This document shows, piece by piece, positions 18,957 through 27,657 of a DNA stretch of 64,000 bases; position 1 is the first letter of the stretch; every line of letters begins with the position of its first letter. Location of the stretch: the NCBI RefSeq assembly GCF_019209865.1, contig NZ_JAHUTT010000003.1, positions 62,001-126,000 on the forward strand. The letters are read 5' to 3'. The notes beneath the pieces were generated by a model, which was not told where the DNA came from, ran no database searches, and worked only from the letters and a program-made list of their open reading frames with translations. A program made the position numbers and the translations under genes. The DNA is from Shewanella sp. NIFS-20-20. Its GTDB lineage: Bacteria; Pseudomonadota; Gammaproteobacteria; Enterobacterales; Shewanellaceae.

Positions 18957-21344
18957 ATGAAATTTAGCGAATCTTGGCTTCGTGAGTGGGTTAACCCTGC
19001 AGTCAATCGTGAACAACTATCCCATCAAATCACCATGGCCGGTCTCGAGGTCGATGGAATTGAACCTGTGGCTGCCGATTTTAGCGGTGTGGTGATTGGT
19101 GAAGTCGTTGAATGTGGTCAACATCCAGACGCTGATAAATTGCGTGTGACTAAAATCAATGTCGGTGCTGAAGAGTTACTGGATATTGTCTGCGGTGCGC
19201 CTAATTGCCGCCTCGGTTTAAAAGTCGCTGTGGCGATGGTTGGTGCGGTGCTACCGGGTGATTTTACCATTAAGAAAGCCAAATTACGTGGCCAGCCATC
19301 TCATGGCATGCTGTGTTCTTTTGGTGAGTTAGGCATTAATGTCGAAAGTGATGGCATCATTGAGCTACCGCTCGATGCACCAATTGGCACGGATGTTCGC
19401 CAATACTTACAGTTAGACGATGCCATTATCGAGGTCGACTTAACGGCTAACCGTGCTGACTGTTTAGGTATGGCAGGTTTAGCGCGTGAAGTGGCGGTAT
19501 TAAACCGTATCGAAGCCTCAGAGCCAACTTGGCAAGCCGTGACAGCGACCACCGATCAGCAAGTCGCTGTTAATGTCGAGGCTCCAGCAGCCTGCCCACG
19601 CTATTTAGCACGGGTGATCAATAATATTGATGTGAGCGCGGCGACCCCTCTATGGATGCAAGAAAAATTGCGTCGTAGTGGTATCCGTAGCATCGATCCC
19701 ATCGTTGATATTACTAATTATGTGTTGGTTGAGTTTGGTCAGCCGATGCACGCATTCGACCTCGCTAAGCTTGATGGTGGCATTAATGTACGCTTGGGTA
19801 ATGGCGCCGAAAAACTGACCTTGCTCGATGGCAGCGAAATTACCGTGCCTACCGATACCTTAGTGATTTGTGATGACCAAAAGCCGGTGGCATTAGCTGG
19901 GGTATTTGGTGGTCAAGATTCGGGTGTTAGCAGCGACAGTCAAGACATTTTACTCGAATGTGCTTTCTTTGCGCCTTTGGCTATCATGGGTAAAGCCCGC
20001 CGTTTAGGCTTGCACACTGACTCATCTCACCGGTTTGAGCGTGGGGTTGACCCAGAATTGCAACACAAGGTCATGGACAGAGCGAGTCGCCTGATCCTTG
20101 ATATTTGTGGTGGCAAAGCCGGTCCTGTCGTCGAAGTGGTCAGCAATGAGCATTTGCCTAAGCCTGCCGCCATTGTTTTACGTCGCAGTAAACTCGATAA
20201 AGTCTTAGGTCATGTCATTGGTGATGATGACGTTGAGACCATTTTGACCATGTTAGGTTTTGCCGTGACGCGTCAAGGTCAAGATTGGGCGGTCACTACG
20301 GCTACCTATCGATTTGACATGGCCATTGAAGAAGACTTGATTGAAGAAGTCGCGCGTATTTATGGCTATAACAATATCCCAAATATCGCGCCAGTTGCTT
20401 CACTCTCTATGTCCGATCATCATGAAGCCGATATCAGCTTACGTAAAGTTCGCGGTGTACTGACTGCCCGTGGTTATCAAGAAGCCATTACCTATAGCTT
20501 TGTTGATCCAAAACTGCAGAACATATTGCATCCTAATGAAGCGGCGATGGTATTACCGAATCCAATCTCTGTTGAAATGTCGGCCATGCGTCTGTCAATG
20601 TTCACTGGGTTGTTGGGTGCGGTAGGTTATAACCAAGCTCGTCAACAGTCGCGCGTACGCTTATTTGAGACGGGTCTACGCTTTGTGCCTGATGAGTCAG
20701 CCGAATCTGGCGTACGTCAACAAGCGATGCTCGGCGCCGTCATTACCGGCTCTTTGGCCGATGAACATTGGGATATGGCGAGCAAAGCAGTTGATTTCTT
20801 CGACATTAAAGGTGATTTAGAATCGATTATCGGCTTGACAGCAGCAGATTCAGAATTTACGTTTAGAAAAGCGTCGCATAGTGCGTTGCACCCAGGGCAA
20901 TGTGCTGAAATTCTAAGAAATGATCAAGTGATTGGTGTGATTGGTGCTGTTCACCCAAGCCATGAGAAGGCCTTTGGTCTGAATGGCAAGACCTTGGTCT
21001 TTGAAGTGCAATTAGATGCCTTATTACATGCTAGTTTGCCGCAAGCTCAAGCTGTGTCTAAGTTTCCAGCAAATCGTCGTGATATCGCTTTAGTCGTAGA
21101 CGAAGCAGTCGCCGCCGGTGAAGTTGTAAAATTGATCAGAAAAGTTGGCGAAAATCAGTTGGTTGGCATAAACTTGTTTGACGTATACAGAGGTAAAGGT
21201 GTTGAGCCTGGCAAAAAGAGCCTAGCGATTGCACTTACCTTACAAGACAATACTCGTACCCTTGAAGAGAAAGAGATTGCCGAAATGGTAGATTCTGTTG
21301 TTTCTGCACTCAAGACCGAGTTCAACGCATCGTTGAGGGATTAA
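18957..21344 (+). CDS. pheT: Phenylalanyl-tRNA synthetase beta subunit (795 aa)
   Basis: Large subunit with editing and tRNA-binding roles. An OB-fold tRNA-binding domain lies at about residues 40-150 ([20 protein letters not shown]). B3/B4 editing (about 210-390, including [17 protein letters not shown]), B5 (about 400-475), the class II-like core (about 480-680) and the C-terminal FDX-ACB anticodon-binding domain (about 700-795, [16 protein letters not shown]) follow. Length is standard for the bacterial protein. It is followed after 3 bp by ihfA, the same gene order as in E. coli. Confidence 0.97.
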   Translation: MKFSESWLREWVNPAVNREQLSHQITMAGLEVDGIEPVAADFSGVVIGEVVECGQHPDADKLRVTKINVGAEELLDIVCGAPNCRLGLKVAVAMVGAVLPGDFTIKKAKLRGQPSHGMLCSFGELGINVESDGIIELPLDAPIGTDVRQYLQLDDAIIEVDLTANRADCLGMAGLAREVAVLNRIEASEPTWQAVTATTDQQVAVNVEAPAACPRYLARVINNIDVSAATPLWMQEKLRRSGIRSIDPIVDITNYVLVEFGQPMHAFDLAKLDGGINVRLGNGAEKLTLLDGSEITVPTDTLVICDDQKPVALAGVFGGQDSGVSSDSQDILLECAFFAPLAIMGKARRLGLHTDSSHRFERGVDPELQHKVMDRASRLILDICGGKAGPVVEVVSNEHLPKPAAIVLRRSKLDKVLGHVIGDDDVETILTMLGFAVTRQGQDWAVTTATYRFDMAIEEDLIEEVARIYGYNNIPNIAPVASLSMSDHHEADISLRKVRGVLTARGYQEAITYSFVDPKLQNILHPNEAAMVLPNPISVEMSAMRLSMFTGLLGAVGYNQARQQSRVRLFETGLRFVPDESAESGVRQQAMLGAVITGSLADEHWDMASKAVDFFDIKGDLESIIGLTAADSEFTFRKASHSALHPGQCAEILRNDQVIGVIGAVHPSHEKAFGLNGKTLVFEVQLDALLHASLPQAQAVSKFPANRRDIALVVDEAVAAGEVVKLIRKVGENQLVGINLFDVYRGKGVEPGKKSLAIALTLQDNTRTLEEKEIAEMVDSVVSALKTEFNASLRD

Positions 21345-21347
21345 AGT

Positions 21348-21647
21348 ATGGCACTTACCAAAGCCGAAATGGCAGAACATCTTTTTGAGACTCTAGGCAT
21401 CAATAAGCGAGTCGCTAAGGAGATGGTTGAGTCGTTTTTCGAGGAGATTAGAAGTGCCCTCGAAAATGGTGAGCAGGTCAAGTTATCTGGCTTTGGCAAC
21501 TTTGACCTCAGGGAAAAGAATGAAAGACCGGGAAGGAACCCAAAAACTGGTGAAGATATTCCTATTTCTGCTCGCAGAGTAGTGACCTTCCGTCCAGGTC
21601 AAAAGTTAAAAAGCCGTGTTGAGGTTTCTGATATTCAGAAGTCGTAA
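21348..21647 (+). CDS. ihfA: Integration host factor alpha subunit (99 aa)
   Basis: DNA-bending nucleoid protein, partner of IhfB. It begins [20 protein letters not shown], has the HU/IHF signature [21 protein letters not shown], and ends in the flanking-helix region [11 protein letters not shown]. The length equals E. coli IHF-alpha. The position directly after pheT is the classical arrangement. The operon ends at the terminator at 21658-21687. Confidence 0.97.
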   Translation: MALTKAEMAEHLFETLGINKRVAKEMVESFFEEIRSALENGEQVKLSGFGNFDLREKNERPGRNPKTGEDIPISARRVVTFRPGQKLKSRVEVSDIQKS

Positions 21648-21657
21648 ATCGTGTTTG

Positions 21658-21687
21658 AAAAGCCACTGTTTCAGTGGCTTTTTTTTT
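21658..21687 (+). terminator. Rho-independent terminator of pheST-ihfA
   Basis: GCCACTG (21662-21668), a TTT loop, CAGTGGC (21672-21678), flanked by AAAA upstream and a T tract of nine. Confidence 0.95.
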
Positions 21688-21749
21688 ATCGTTTCAGTAG
21701 TATGGTTAGCTCCATTTTGAACGACATACTTGTCTGAATTTCTTCATCC

Positions 21750-22706
21750 ATGACTTCAAAACAATCCCCATCTAGCAGTAAGTATTTTGACCGCCGTTTT
21801 GAGCGCGGTTTACTTCATCCCAAACATTGGCCCACTTGGCTGGCTATTGGTTTAATGGGCGTGTTTGCCTTTACACCAGTTCGCTTACGGGACGCGATTG
21901 CCTCCGTGTTAGCGCGGGTCGTATTTCGCCTAGCCAAAAAGCCGATTAACGTAGCTCGGGCAAATTTAGGTTGTTGTTTCCCTGACAAAAGCTCGCAGCA
22001 AGTCGAGTTACTGCTGAAAGAAAACGTCCGCAGCTTTGTGATGGTATTGTTAGGGCAGGCCGAATTGTTAGTGCGCTCAACAGCCTATATTCGCCGGAGG
22101 GTGGCACTGCATGGGTTCGAGCATGTCGAAGCCGCGAAAGCGCAAGGCCAAGCCATCATCTTTATTATGCCGCATGTTTGGGGGATTGATTACGCCGGTT
22201 TACGCTTAAATTTAGACTTGTCGCCCATGGTCACCATGGCAAAAGCGCATAGAAACCCGTTATTTAATTGGTTTAATAACCGGATGCGCAGCCGTTTCGG
22301 GGGCAATGTGTATATGCGTGAAGCGGGGATCCGAGCATTATTAGGCGAGCTTAAGCAAGGTAATAGCTTTTTCTATTTACCCGATGAAGATTTAGGCCCT
22401 AAAAATAGTGTGTTTGCACCATTTTTTGCCACTACTAAGGCGACCTTACCAGTGGTAGGCCGCTTAGCCAGTGTGGGGAATGCGCAAGTGTTACCCATCA
22501 AAATTGGCTATGATACCCAAGCGCATCAGTTTAATTTAACCGTGATGCCTGCCATTTTGCCGGAATCGATGGCTGGCAAAGAGCAAGAAGCGCTGGCCTT
22601 GAACCAAGCTGTTGAAGCGGTGATCTCGGCTTTCCCCGAGCAGTACATGTGGTTTTTAAAGATTTTGAAAACTCGTCCCGAAGGCCAAGCCAGTATTTAT
22701 CAATAA
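21750..22706 (+). CDS. lpxM: LpxM/LpxL-family lipid A late acyltransferase (318 aa)
   Basis: Inner-membrane acyltransferase adding a secondary acyl chain to Kdo2-lipid A. An N-terminal hydrophobic anchor lies at about residues 30-45. The catalytic HX4D motif is H142 to D147 (PHVWGID). Conserved downstream elements are NPLFNWFNNRMRSRFGG, YLPDEDLGP, FFATTKATLP and PEQYMWFLKILKTRPEG. The last four resemble E. coli LpxM (MsbB) more than LpxL, so I favour LpxM. Monocistronic, ending at a strong hairpin shared with the convergent tyrP. Confidence 0.85.
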   Translation: MTSKQSPSSSKYFDRRFERGLLHPKHWPTWLAIGLMGVFAFTPVRLRDAIASVLARVVFRLAKKPINVARANLGCCFPDKSSQQVELLLKENVRSFVMVLLGQAELLVRSTAYIRRRVALHGFEHVEAAKAQGQAIIFIMPHVWGIDYAGLRLNLDLSPMVTMAKAHRNPLFNWFNNRMRSRFGGNVYMREAGIRALLGELKQGNSFFYLPDEDLGPKNSVFAPFFATTKATLPVVGRLASVGNAQVLPIKIGYDTQAHQFNLTVMPAILPESMAGKEQEALALNQAVEAVISAFPEQYMWFLKILKTRPEGQASIYQ

Positions 22707-22716
22707 ACACCTACTC

Positions 22717-22761
22717 AGGATTCATCATCACAGCATTATCACCCCTGTGATGATGAATCCT
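22717..22761. terminator. 17-bp perfect hairpin between convergent lpxM and tyrP
   Basis: AGGATTCATCATCACAG (22717-22733) and CTGTGATGATGAATCCT (22745-22761) are exact reverse complements around an 11-base loop. It sits 10 bp after the lpxM stop and 6 bp before the tyrP stop. No T tract is present on either side, so it may terminate both transcripts inefficiently or protect 3' ends. Confidence 0.7.
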
Positions 22762-22767
22762 CACGGT

Positions 22768-23937
22768 TTACACACTTGAAACTAATTGCGCCGCAATAAT
22801 CACTGTTCCCGCAATAAATGCCACGACTAAGCCTAACTTGCCGCCAGCCACTTGATATTGACTGTTTGAGTGTGATTGCCGACGTTTCGCGTTGACCATA
22901 GCCACAGGTAAATACACGGCTAATATGACCAAGGCAATCGCTGCGTAGCCTAATGCCAGAATAAATCCTTGCGGAAAGAATAGGGCAAAGGCCAAAGGCG
23001 GGGCAAACGTAGCAAGGCTGGCTATCAGCCGATTAGACTTTAGCATGTCTTGAATAAAATCAAATAAGCCTAAGCTCACCCCTAAAAACGAGGTGGCTAG
23101 CGCTAATTCGGCAAATACGTTAATTGATTGGCCAATGATGGGCTGGGAGGCCTCGGCCGCTAATTGGCTCAACATGGCGCTTAGCCCCGGGTGCGCCATC
23201 AAGCTCGATTGCGCTAATGTGCCTTGGCTCGCCATTAACCATAAGCAATAAATCAGTAACGGGATGGCCGACCCTGCCAAGATCACCCTTTTGAGCGCCG
23301 CGATATCCTTGCCTAAATAGCGCACCACCGATGGGATTGACCCATGAAAACCAAACGAGGTAAAGATGATTGGTAGCGCGCTAATGACCAGCCCTTGTGT
23401 CAGCGGCGTGGTGGTTAAGTTAGTGAGTTTGACCTCGGGCAGCAACAGATAAAAGATTAACACTAAGGCGATGATTTTAAGCGCAAACAGACTGCGGTTA
23501 ACTAAATCGACAGAGCGGGTGCCAAGCGCGACTAAGCTGGCAATCAATAACGTAAATAATACCGCAATGGGGGTTGAAGAGGTTGATTTTTCCAACAGAC
23601 TGCTGAGGCGTCCAGTCAGCTGCTCCGCGCCACCGGCAATGTAAGCCGAGCACAGTGCATAAAACAAAAATAGCATGGCAAAGGTCGCTAGCCACTGGCC
23701 AGATTGCCCTAAAAAGTGGTGAGCCAAGCTATGAAGGCTAGCATGTCGCGGGGCTGCATGATGCAACTCAACCATGAGTAACGCGGTATAGGCCATTAAT
23801 GCCCACATGAGTAGCATTAAGCCGATGGCTAAGCCAAAACCTAGGCCAGCGGCCGCAAGGGGAAGAGCTAACATACCCGCACCTATGGTGGTGCCTGCAA
23901 TAATCAGTATGCTGCCGAATTGAGAGGTTGGTTTCAT
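22768..23937 (-). CDS. tyrP: Tyrosine-specific transport protein, HAAAP family (389 aa)
   Basis: Proton-coupled aromatic amino acid importer with about 11 membrane helices. The N-terminal signature GSILIIAGTTIGAGMLALPLAAAG is diagnostic. ALPIIFTSFGFHGSIPSVVRYL and ALATSFLGVSLGLFDFIQD correspond closely to E. coli TyrP. Mtr is a possible alternative, but these segments fit TyrP better. The region upstream of its start contains an inverted repeat (24018-24060) that might be regulatory. Confidence 0.88.
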   Translation of the reverse strand: MKPTSQFGSILIIAGTTIGAGMLALPLAAAGLGFGLAIGLMLLMWALMAYTALLMVELHHAAPRHASLHSLAHHFLGQSGQWLATFAMLFLFYALCSAYIAGGAEQLTGRLSSLLEKSTSSTPIAVLFTLLIASLVALGTRSVDLVNRSLFALKIIALVLIFYLLLPEVKLTNLTTTPLTQGLVISALPIIFTSFGFHGSIPSVVRYLGKDIAALKRVILAGSAIPLLIYCLWLMASQGTLAQSSLMAHPGLSAMLSQLAAEASQPIIGQSINVFAELALATSFLGVSLGLFDFIQDMLKSNRLIASLATFAPPLAFALFFPQGFILALGYAAIALVILAVYLPVAMVNAKRRQSHSNSQYQVAGGKLGLVVAFIAGTVIIAAQLVSSV

Positions 23938-24017
23938 TGTGTTTCCGTATTCACTGTAAAAGAATGATCCGGAAGAAGAGTTACCTTACACTGCCGCCGC
24001 CGAACCTTAAGAGGTTG

Positions 24018-24060
24018 GCCACAATGGCAAGCGTTTAACCGCTATCTATGCCATTGTGGC
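24018..24060. repeat. 12-bp perfect inverted repeat upstream of tyrP
   Basis: GCCACAATGGCA (24018-24029) and TGCCATTGTGGC (24049-24060), exact reverse complements with a 19-base spacer. It lies about 80-120 bp upstream of tyrP, and also downstream of the histidine-kinase gene's 3' end. It could be a terminator stem or an operator pair; it does not resemble the TyrR box as I know it. Confidence 0.5.
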
Positions 24061-24099
24061 AACAGATAGTAATAATAAGGTAAGTAGCAGTGCATTTAT

Positions 24100-24140
24100 G
24101 AAAGCCCATAATGGTAAGAGAACTCACCATAGGGGCTTTC
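24100..24140 (-). terminator. Two-part stem after the histidine-kinase operon
   Basis: GAAAGCCC (24100-24107) pairs with GGGCTTTC (24133-24140), and inside it ATGGT (24111-24115) pairs with ACCAT (24126-24130). It is 35 bp after the kinase stop on the minus strand. It lacks a proper T tract, so it is a probable, not certain, terminator. Confidence 0.5.
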
Positions 24141-24174
24141 TAGTGAACTTGTCAATCGCTGCTTGAACACAAGC

Positions 24175-25416
24175 TTATTTTTGTGATCCACTAAGCATAC
24201 TGAGTGAATGCGGCGGCAATAATAACGGCAAAGACAGGCTGGCTTTGAGTCCTGGGGCATTATCATCTAATTGAATGTGACCGCTGTGCAAATGAGCGAT
24301 AGCCTTGACCAGAGACAAACCGAGCCCCAAGCCTGAGTCGGTACGGCTTTTGTCGAGTCGATATAATCGTTCAAATACCCGTTGGCGCTCTGCTATTGGG
24401 ATGCCAGGGCCGGTGTCGGCAACCACGATCAATACCTGTGGCACCGCCGCCGAGTTGATGGCTTCACAACTGACCTGAATATGACTGCCTGCGGGACAAT
24501 AGCGAATGGCGTTTTCCACTAGGTTTGCCAACAATTGCAGTAATAACTCTTTATCGCCTAAGACATAACATGGCTGCTCGGCTTGGGTAAAACCAAAATG
24601 AATACCGGCATCATCGGCTACATCTTGATAAATATCAGTCAAGGTTGTGACCACATCAGTCATCGACACTGGGCTAAAGCGACTGCGACGAGCCCCTGAT
24701 TCAATTTGAGATATTCGCAGCAAGGCATCAAATGTCGCACTAATGCGCTGCGATTCATCGATGGCTTTTTCTAAGGCTTCTTGCGCCTTATGGCCCGCCT
24801 CATGGTGAGACATGAGTTGCTCAAGATTCAGTAATTGATATTGTAAACGGCTGATCGGGGTCTTGAGTTCATGGGCAATATTGGCAGAAATATCGGTCAT
24901 GGCATCTACCGTGGCTTGTAGCCGAGATAACATCACATCAACGGTTGCGCTGATCTTGGCCAAATCATCACTGTGATAACTAATGCCCGTGCGGGCACTT
25001 AAATCACCATCGGCCGCGGTGAGTAGGACGGCTTCAATGGCGGCGATGCGCCTTTGGCTTCGACGACTGATATAGATGATGATAGCCACCATGGCCAAGG
25101 TGATCATAAAGCCAATAATGGCAAAACCACTGGCGAGGATGGCCAGCATTTGATCACTATCTATGATGTCGTCACCGTCGATATAGCCCTGATGACCGAT
25201 GGCTTGGCTGTGTAAGCTTTGCTCGGTAATGTCGTCTTCCATTCTATCGAGCTTATGTTCGACAAAGTGGTAGGTCAGCACGGTCATTAATAACATGCTG
25301 GCGATAAATACCCCGACAAAAATAAGCCCTTGTTGGATGGCACTGCTGCGTAGCCATAATGGAATATGGCGTCTGACATGGCGAGTTAACCAGGGCCATA
25401 GCTGTGAATGGGTCAT
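24175..25416 (-). CDS. Sensor histidine kinase (413 aa)
   Basis: Membrane kinase of a two-component system. TM1 is at about residues 29-49 and TM2 at about 93-117, enclosing a periplasmic loop of only about 43 residues that is acidic and histidine-containing (RMEDDITEQSLHS, YIDGDDIIDSDQ). HAMP spans about 118-170. The phosphoacceptor is H182 (IAHELKTPISRL), the N box is NLVENAIRYCP, and the G boxes are DTGPGIP and SGLGLGLSLV. The start overlaps the regulator stop by 4 bp. The short acidic loop could sense a cation or membrane state; that is inference. Confidence 0.93.
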   Translation of the reverse strand: MTHSQLWPWLTRHVRRHIPLWLRSSAIQQGLIFVGVFIASMLLMTVLTYHFVEHKLDRMEDDITEQSLHSQAIGHQGYIDGDDIIDSDQMLAILASGFAIIGFMITLAMVAIIIYISRRSQRRIAAIEAVLLTAADGDLSARTGISYHSDDLAKISATVDVMLSRLQATVDAMTDISANIAHELKTPISRLQYQLLNLEQLMSHHEAGHKAQEALEKAIDESQRISATFDALLRISQIESGARRSRFSPVSMTDVVTTLTDIYQDVADDAGIHFGFTQAEQPCYVLGDKELLLQLLANLVENAIRYCPAGSHIQVSCEAINSAAVPQVLIVVADTGPGIPIAERQRVFERLYRLDKSRTDSGLGLGLSLVKAIAHLHSGHIQLDDNAPGLKASLSLPLLLPPHSLSMLSGSQK

Positions 25417-26111
25417 GATTTATCTGCCGCTGCTGAGGTCACCATCAGCTTATAGCCCGCACCTCGTACGGTCTGTAATACACTGTCATTAAATGGCTTT
25501 TCAAGTTTATTGCGTAAGCGACTGATATGCGTTTCGACCACACTTGTTTGCGGGTCAAAATGGATATCCCAGACATGTTCTAACAACATGGTGCGGGTGA
25601 TGACTTTGCCTGGATGACGCATAAACAGCTCTAAAATACGGTATTCTTTTGGTTGTAGCTCTAAGAGAATGCCTTGGCGACTCACACTGTGTTCGGTGAG
25701 ATCCATGCTGATATCACCATAGGTTAAGATATTTGAACGAATTAGAGTTGAGCTGCTGCGGCGAGTTAACGCCGCAATACGTGCTAACAATTCAGAAAAA
25801 GCAAAGGGTTTGGTTAAATAATCATCCGCACCCGCTTCTAAGCCCTCGACTCTGTCATCGACACCACCCAAGGCGGTAAGAAACAAGACCGGAATATTGA
25901 CTTGGGCAGCCCGCATGGCTTTCACTAATGATAAGCCATCGAGACCGGGTAACATCCGGTCGATAACAGCCACATCAAATGATTGGGTTAGCATCAGTGT
26001 CAGGGCATGACGGCCATCAGCTATCACCTCAACGTGATGACCGGCTTGGGTTAATCCTTGTTCAACAAATTGACTAATACTTGGGTCGTCTTCAACCAAT
26101 ACTATATGCAT
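25413..26111 (-). CDS. OmpR-family response regulator (232 aa)
   Basis: Receiver domain with acidic pocket D8/D9, phosphorylation site D51 (VIDRMLPGLDG), T79 and K101 (DYLTKPF). A winged-helix DNA-binding domain follows (about residues 130-225, LELQPKEYRILELFMRHPGKVITR and ETHISRLRNKLEK, VRGAGYKL). It resembles regulators of the CusR/PhoP/QseB group. It is translationally coupled to the kinase and lies downstream of the PepSY and small membrane protein genes. A candidate binding site lies ahead of the operon at 27005-27018. Confidence 0.94.
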   Translation of the reverse strand: MHIVLVEDDPSISQFVEQGLTQAGHHVEVIADGRHALTLMLTQSFDVAVIDRMLPGLDGLSLVKAMRAAQVNIPVLFLTALGGVDDRVEGLEAGADDYLTKPFAFSELLARIAALTRRSSSTLIRSNILTYGDISMDLTEHSVSRQGILLELQPKEYRILELFMRHPGKVITRTMLLEHVWDIHFDPQTSVVETHISRLRNKLEKPFNDSVLQTVRGAGYKLMVTSAAADKS

Positions 26112-26142
26112 AACAATATCTTGCTAATCCAATATGGTGTCA

Positions 26143-26337
26143 TCATAGCACAGGAGAATCCGGATGTTGGCGGTCGTTATCTTGCCGGTTGTCACTGCCC
26201 GTTAACCATTCGATTAAACTCATGAAAAGGCCAGCAAACATGCTCGCCCCTAATGTTATCAAGCCAATGATTAGCATGGCACAAATCATACTGATGCTCA
26301 GGAGGCTGGTTAATAAAAATGCTAGGGTCTGTTTCAT
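26143..26337 (-). CDS. Small membrane protein, unknown function (64 aa)
   Basis: A hydrophobic stretch at about residues 4-45 (FLLTSLLSISMICAMLIIG, LITLGASMFAGLFMSLIEWL) predicts one long or two short membrane helices. A polar tail rich in Asp, Asn and Gln follows. GGAG precedes the ATG at 26337 by about 7 nt; a TTG four codons upstream is also in frame but would overlap that ribosome binding site. Located between the PepSY gene and the response regulator, it may modulate the kinase, by analogy with known small membrane regulators of PhoQ-type kinases. Confidence 0.65.
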   Translation of the reverse strand: MKQTLAFLLTSLLSISMICAMLIIGLITLGASMFAGLFMSLIEWLTGSDNRQDNDRQHPDSPVL

Positions 26338-26417
26338 TGTATACTCCAATGCCGCGTTGAAATGACGCCTGCCCCAGCGTTCAGCGTTGACACTGGCGGG
26401 GCTGGCGTTATCGTCAA

Positions 26418-26924
26418 TTAGCGATTAATGCGAATGTGTTGCCCCTCGGGGCTAAGCAGGTCTGCCTCATAACTTATGTGTTGGCGTTCTTGCTCTAATT
26501 CAACCTTATATACCTTGGCAGAGTATTGGCTTTCGAGTTGGCTAATGATCTCCACCAAAGGTTGGCTGCTGCCCTGACGTATGGCATCACGCACAGCCAC
26601 ATCGTCGGCATCGATATCCTGATCAGTAAACATCGGGCTAGTGACTTCGGCGTTGTGGGGATTGATAAAACGCTCAATTTCTTGCCCTTTGGCATTTACT
26701 AGAGTCACTTCGTAACGATTGCTGCCCATATGCTGGTCAAACTCGGCATCGATAGCGATAGCAGAGGTGGCTTGTTGGGCAGCGTTAATCGCCTGAGTCA
26801 GGCTCACAGTCGCGCCATTAAAGTCTGCAGCGGTAAAATCCAGCTCATCAGCCAATGCATAGCTAGCGCTGAAGATGGATGCGATGAATAAGCCAATGGC
26901 CATAGGTTTGAGTACTTGAGTCAT
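26418..26924 (-). CDS. Exported PepSY-domain protein (168 aa)
   Basis: A signal peptide (MTQVLKPMAIGLFIASIFS..ASYALA) is followed by two PepSY-type units. The first is at about residues 38-90 (SLTQAINAAQQATSAIAIDAEF, NRYEVTLVNAKGQEIERFINP). The second is at about 108-168 (PLVEIISQLESQYSAKVYKVELEQE, ISYEADLLSPEGQHIRINR). PepSY domains are thought to bind or inhibit peptidases or ligands in the periplasm. First gene of the probable operon with the small membrane protein, regulator and kinase, so it may be a target or accessory input of that system. Confidence 0.85.
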   Translation of the reverse strand: MTQVLKPMAIGLFIASIFSASYALADELDFTAADFNGATVSLTQAINAAQQATSAIAIDAEFDQHMGSNRYEVTLVNAKGQEIERFINPHNAEVTSPMFTDQDIDADDVAVRDAIRQGSSQPLVEIISQLESQYSAKVYKVELEQERQHISYEADLLSPEGQHIRINR

Positions 26925-27004
26925 AATGAGAGCCTTTAAAGTAAGTCGAGTAACTTGATGAGGCTATCTTAACCGCCACACTTGTCGGCAACCTTGCCTG
27001 AAGA

Positions 27005-27018
27005 TTACATTTTTGTAA
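27005..27018. promoter_or_regulatory. Inverted repeat TTACA-N4-TGTAA, candidate regulator site
   Basis: A perfect 5+4+5 inverted repeat within the 161-bp divergent region between the PepSY operon and the lipoprotein gene. It is about 80-95 bp upstream of the PepSY start. Its dyad form resembles sites bound by CusR/CopR-type regulators, so autoregulation by the linked response regulator is plausible but not shown. Confidence 0.35.
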
Positions 27019-27085
27019 GCTTGATATTCATTTTAGATTTAGGTTTAGGCTCTACACTTGGCGCAAGAAAAATGTCGGAAATATT

Positions 27086-27607
27086 ATGAACACATCAAGA
27101 TGGTTTTTAGGGGTAAGTCTGAGTTCAGCACTGGTTGGCTGTGGTTTTGTTGGTGAAACGGATAAACAGCAGTTAGAGCAAGTGTGGTTGGCTCAGCATC
27201 AAGAGGTTCAACAAGCTATCGAGGACATTCGTGCCCAAGGGCTAGAGATGGTCGCGCAAACGGCTCAAGCAGGCTCTGTCAGTGCTTGCGTGGCTGAGGC
27301 ATTGGCCGAGTCTCCGGTGGGGGCATTAGCGAGTGTCGAAGGGGCGTTGGCTGAATCGGCCAACATTACTGAGCTACTCGCCAGTTTGCAAACGGCCATG
27401 AGTGAGGAGTTGAGCATTGAAACAGTCTCAAATCTATTACAACAAGGGGCAGATGCTGCAACATACGCCAAAGATTTGATAGCAGAGCAAGGGCTGGAAC
27501 AAGCGCTGGCGACGTTATCTCAAATGCAGCAAGCCACGAGTGAGTTAACGGATCAAGATCTGGGCGCGCATTTACAAGCATTGGTGCTTGCCTGTGAGGC
27601 CAACTAG
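27086..27607 (+). CDS. Predicted lipoprotein, unknown function (173 aa)
   Basis: The N-terminal signal ends in a lipobox, LVGC (Cys about residue 19), so the mature protein should be lipid-anchored. The rest is acidic, Ala/Gln/Glu-rich and almost entirely helical in pattern (VWLAQHQEVQQAIEDIRAQG, TELLASLQTAMSEEL), with two further Cys residues (about 68 and 170) that could form a disulfide. I do not recognise a family. It is divergent from the PepSY operon and convergent with rlhA, separated from it by a perfect hairpin. Confidence 0.7.
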   Translation: MNTSRWFLGVSLSSALVGCGFVGETDKQQLEQVWLAQHQEVQQAIEDIRAQGLEMVAQTAQAGSVSACVAEALAESPVGALASVEGALAESANITELLASLQTAMSEELSIETVSNLLQQGADAATYAKDLIAEQGLEQALATLSQMQQATSELTDQDLGAHLQALVLACEAN

Positions 27608-27616
27608 GTATTAATG

Positions 27617-27643
27617 ACCATGCCCCGAACTTCGGGGCATGGT
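27617..27643. terminator. 13-bp perfect hairpin between convergent genes
   Basis: ACCATGCCCCGAA (27617-27629), a single C, TTCGGGGCATGGT (27631-27643). In RNA the tip would open to a GAACTTC-type loop. It lies 10 bp after the lipoprotein stop and 15 bp before the rlhA stop; no long T tract is present on either strand. Confidence 0.65.
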
Positions 27644-27657
27644 GGTCTTGTGGCACT

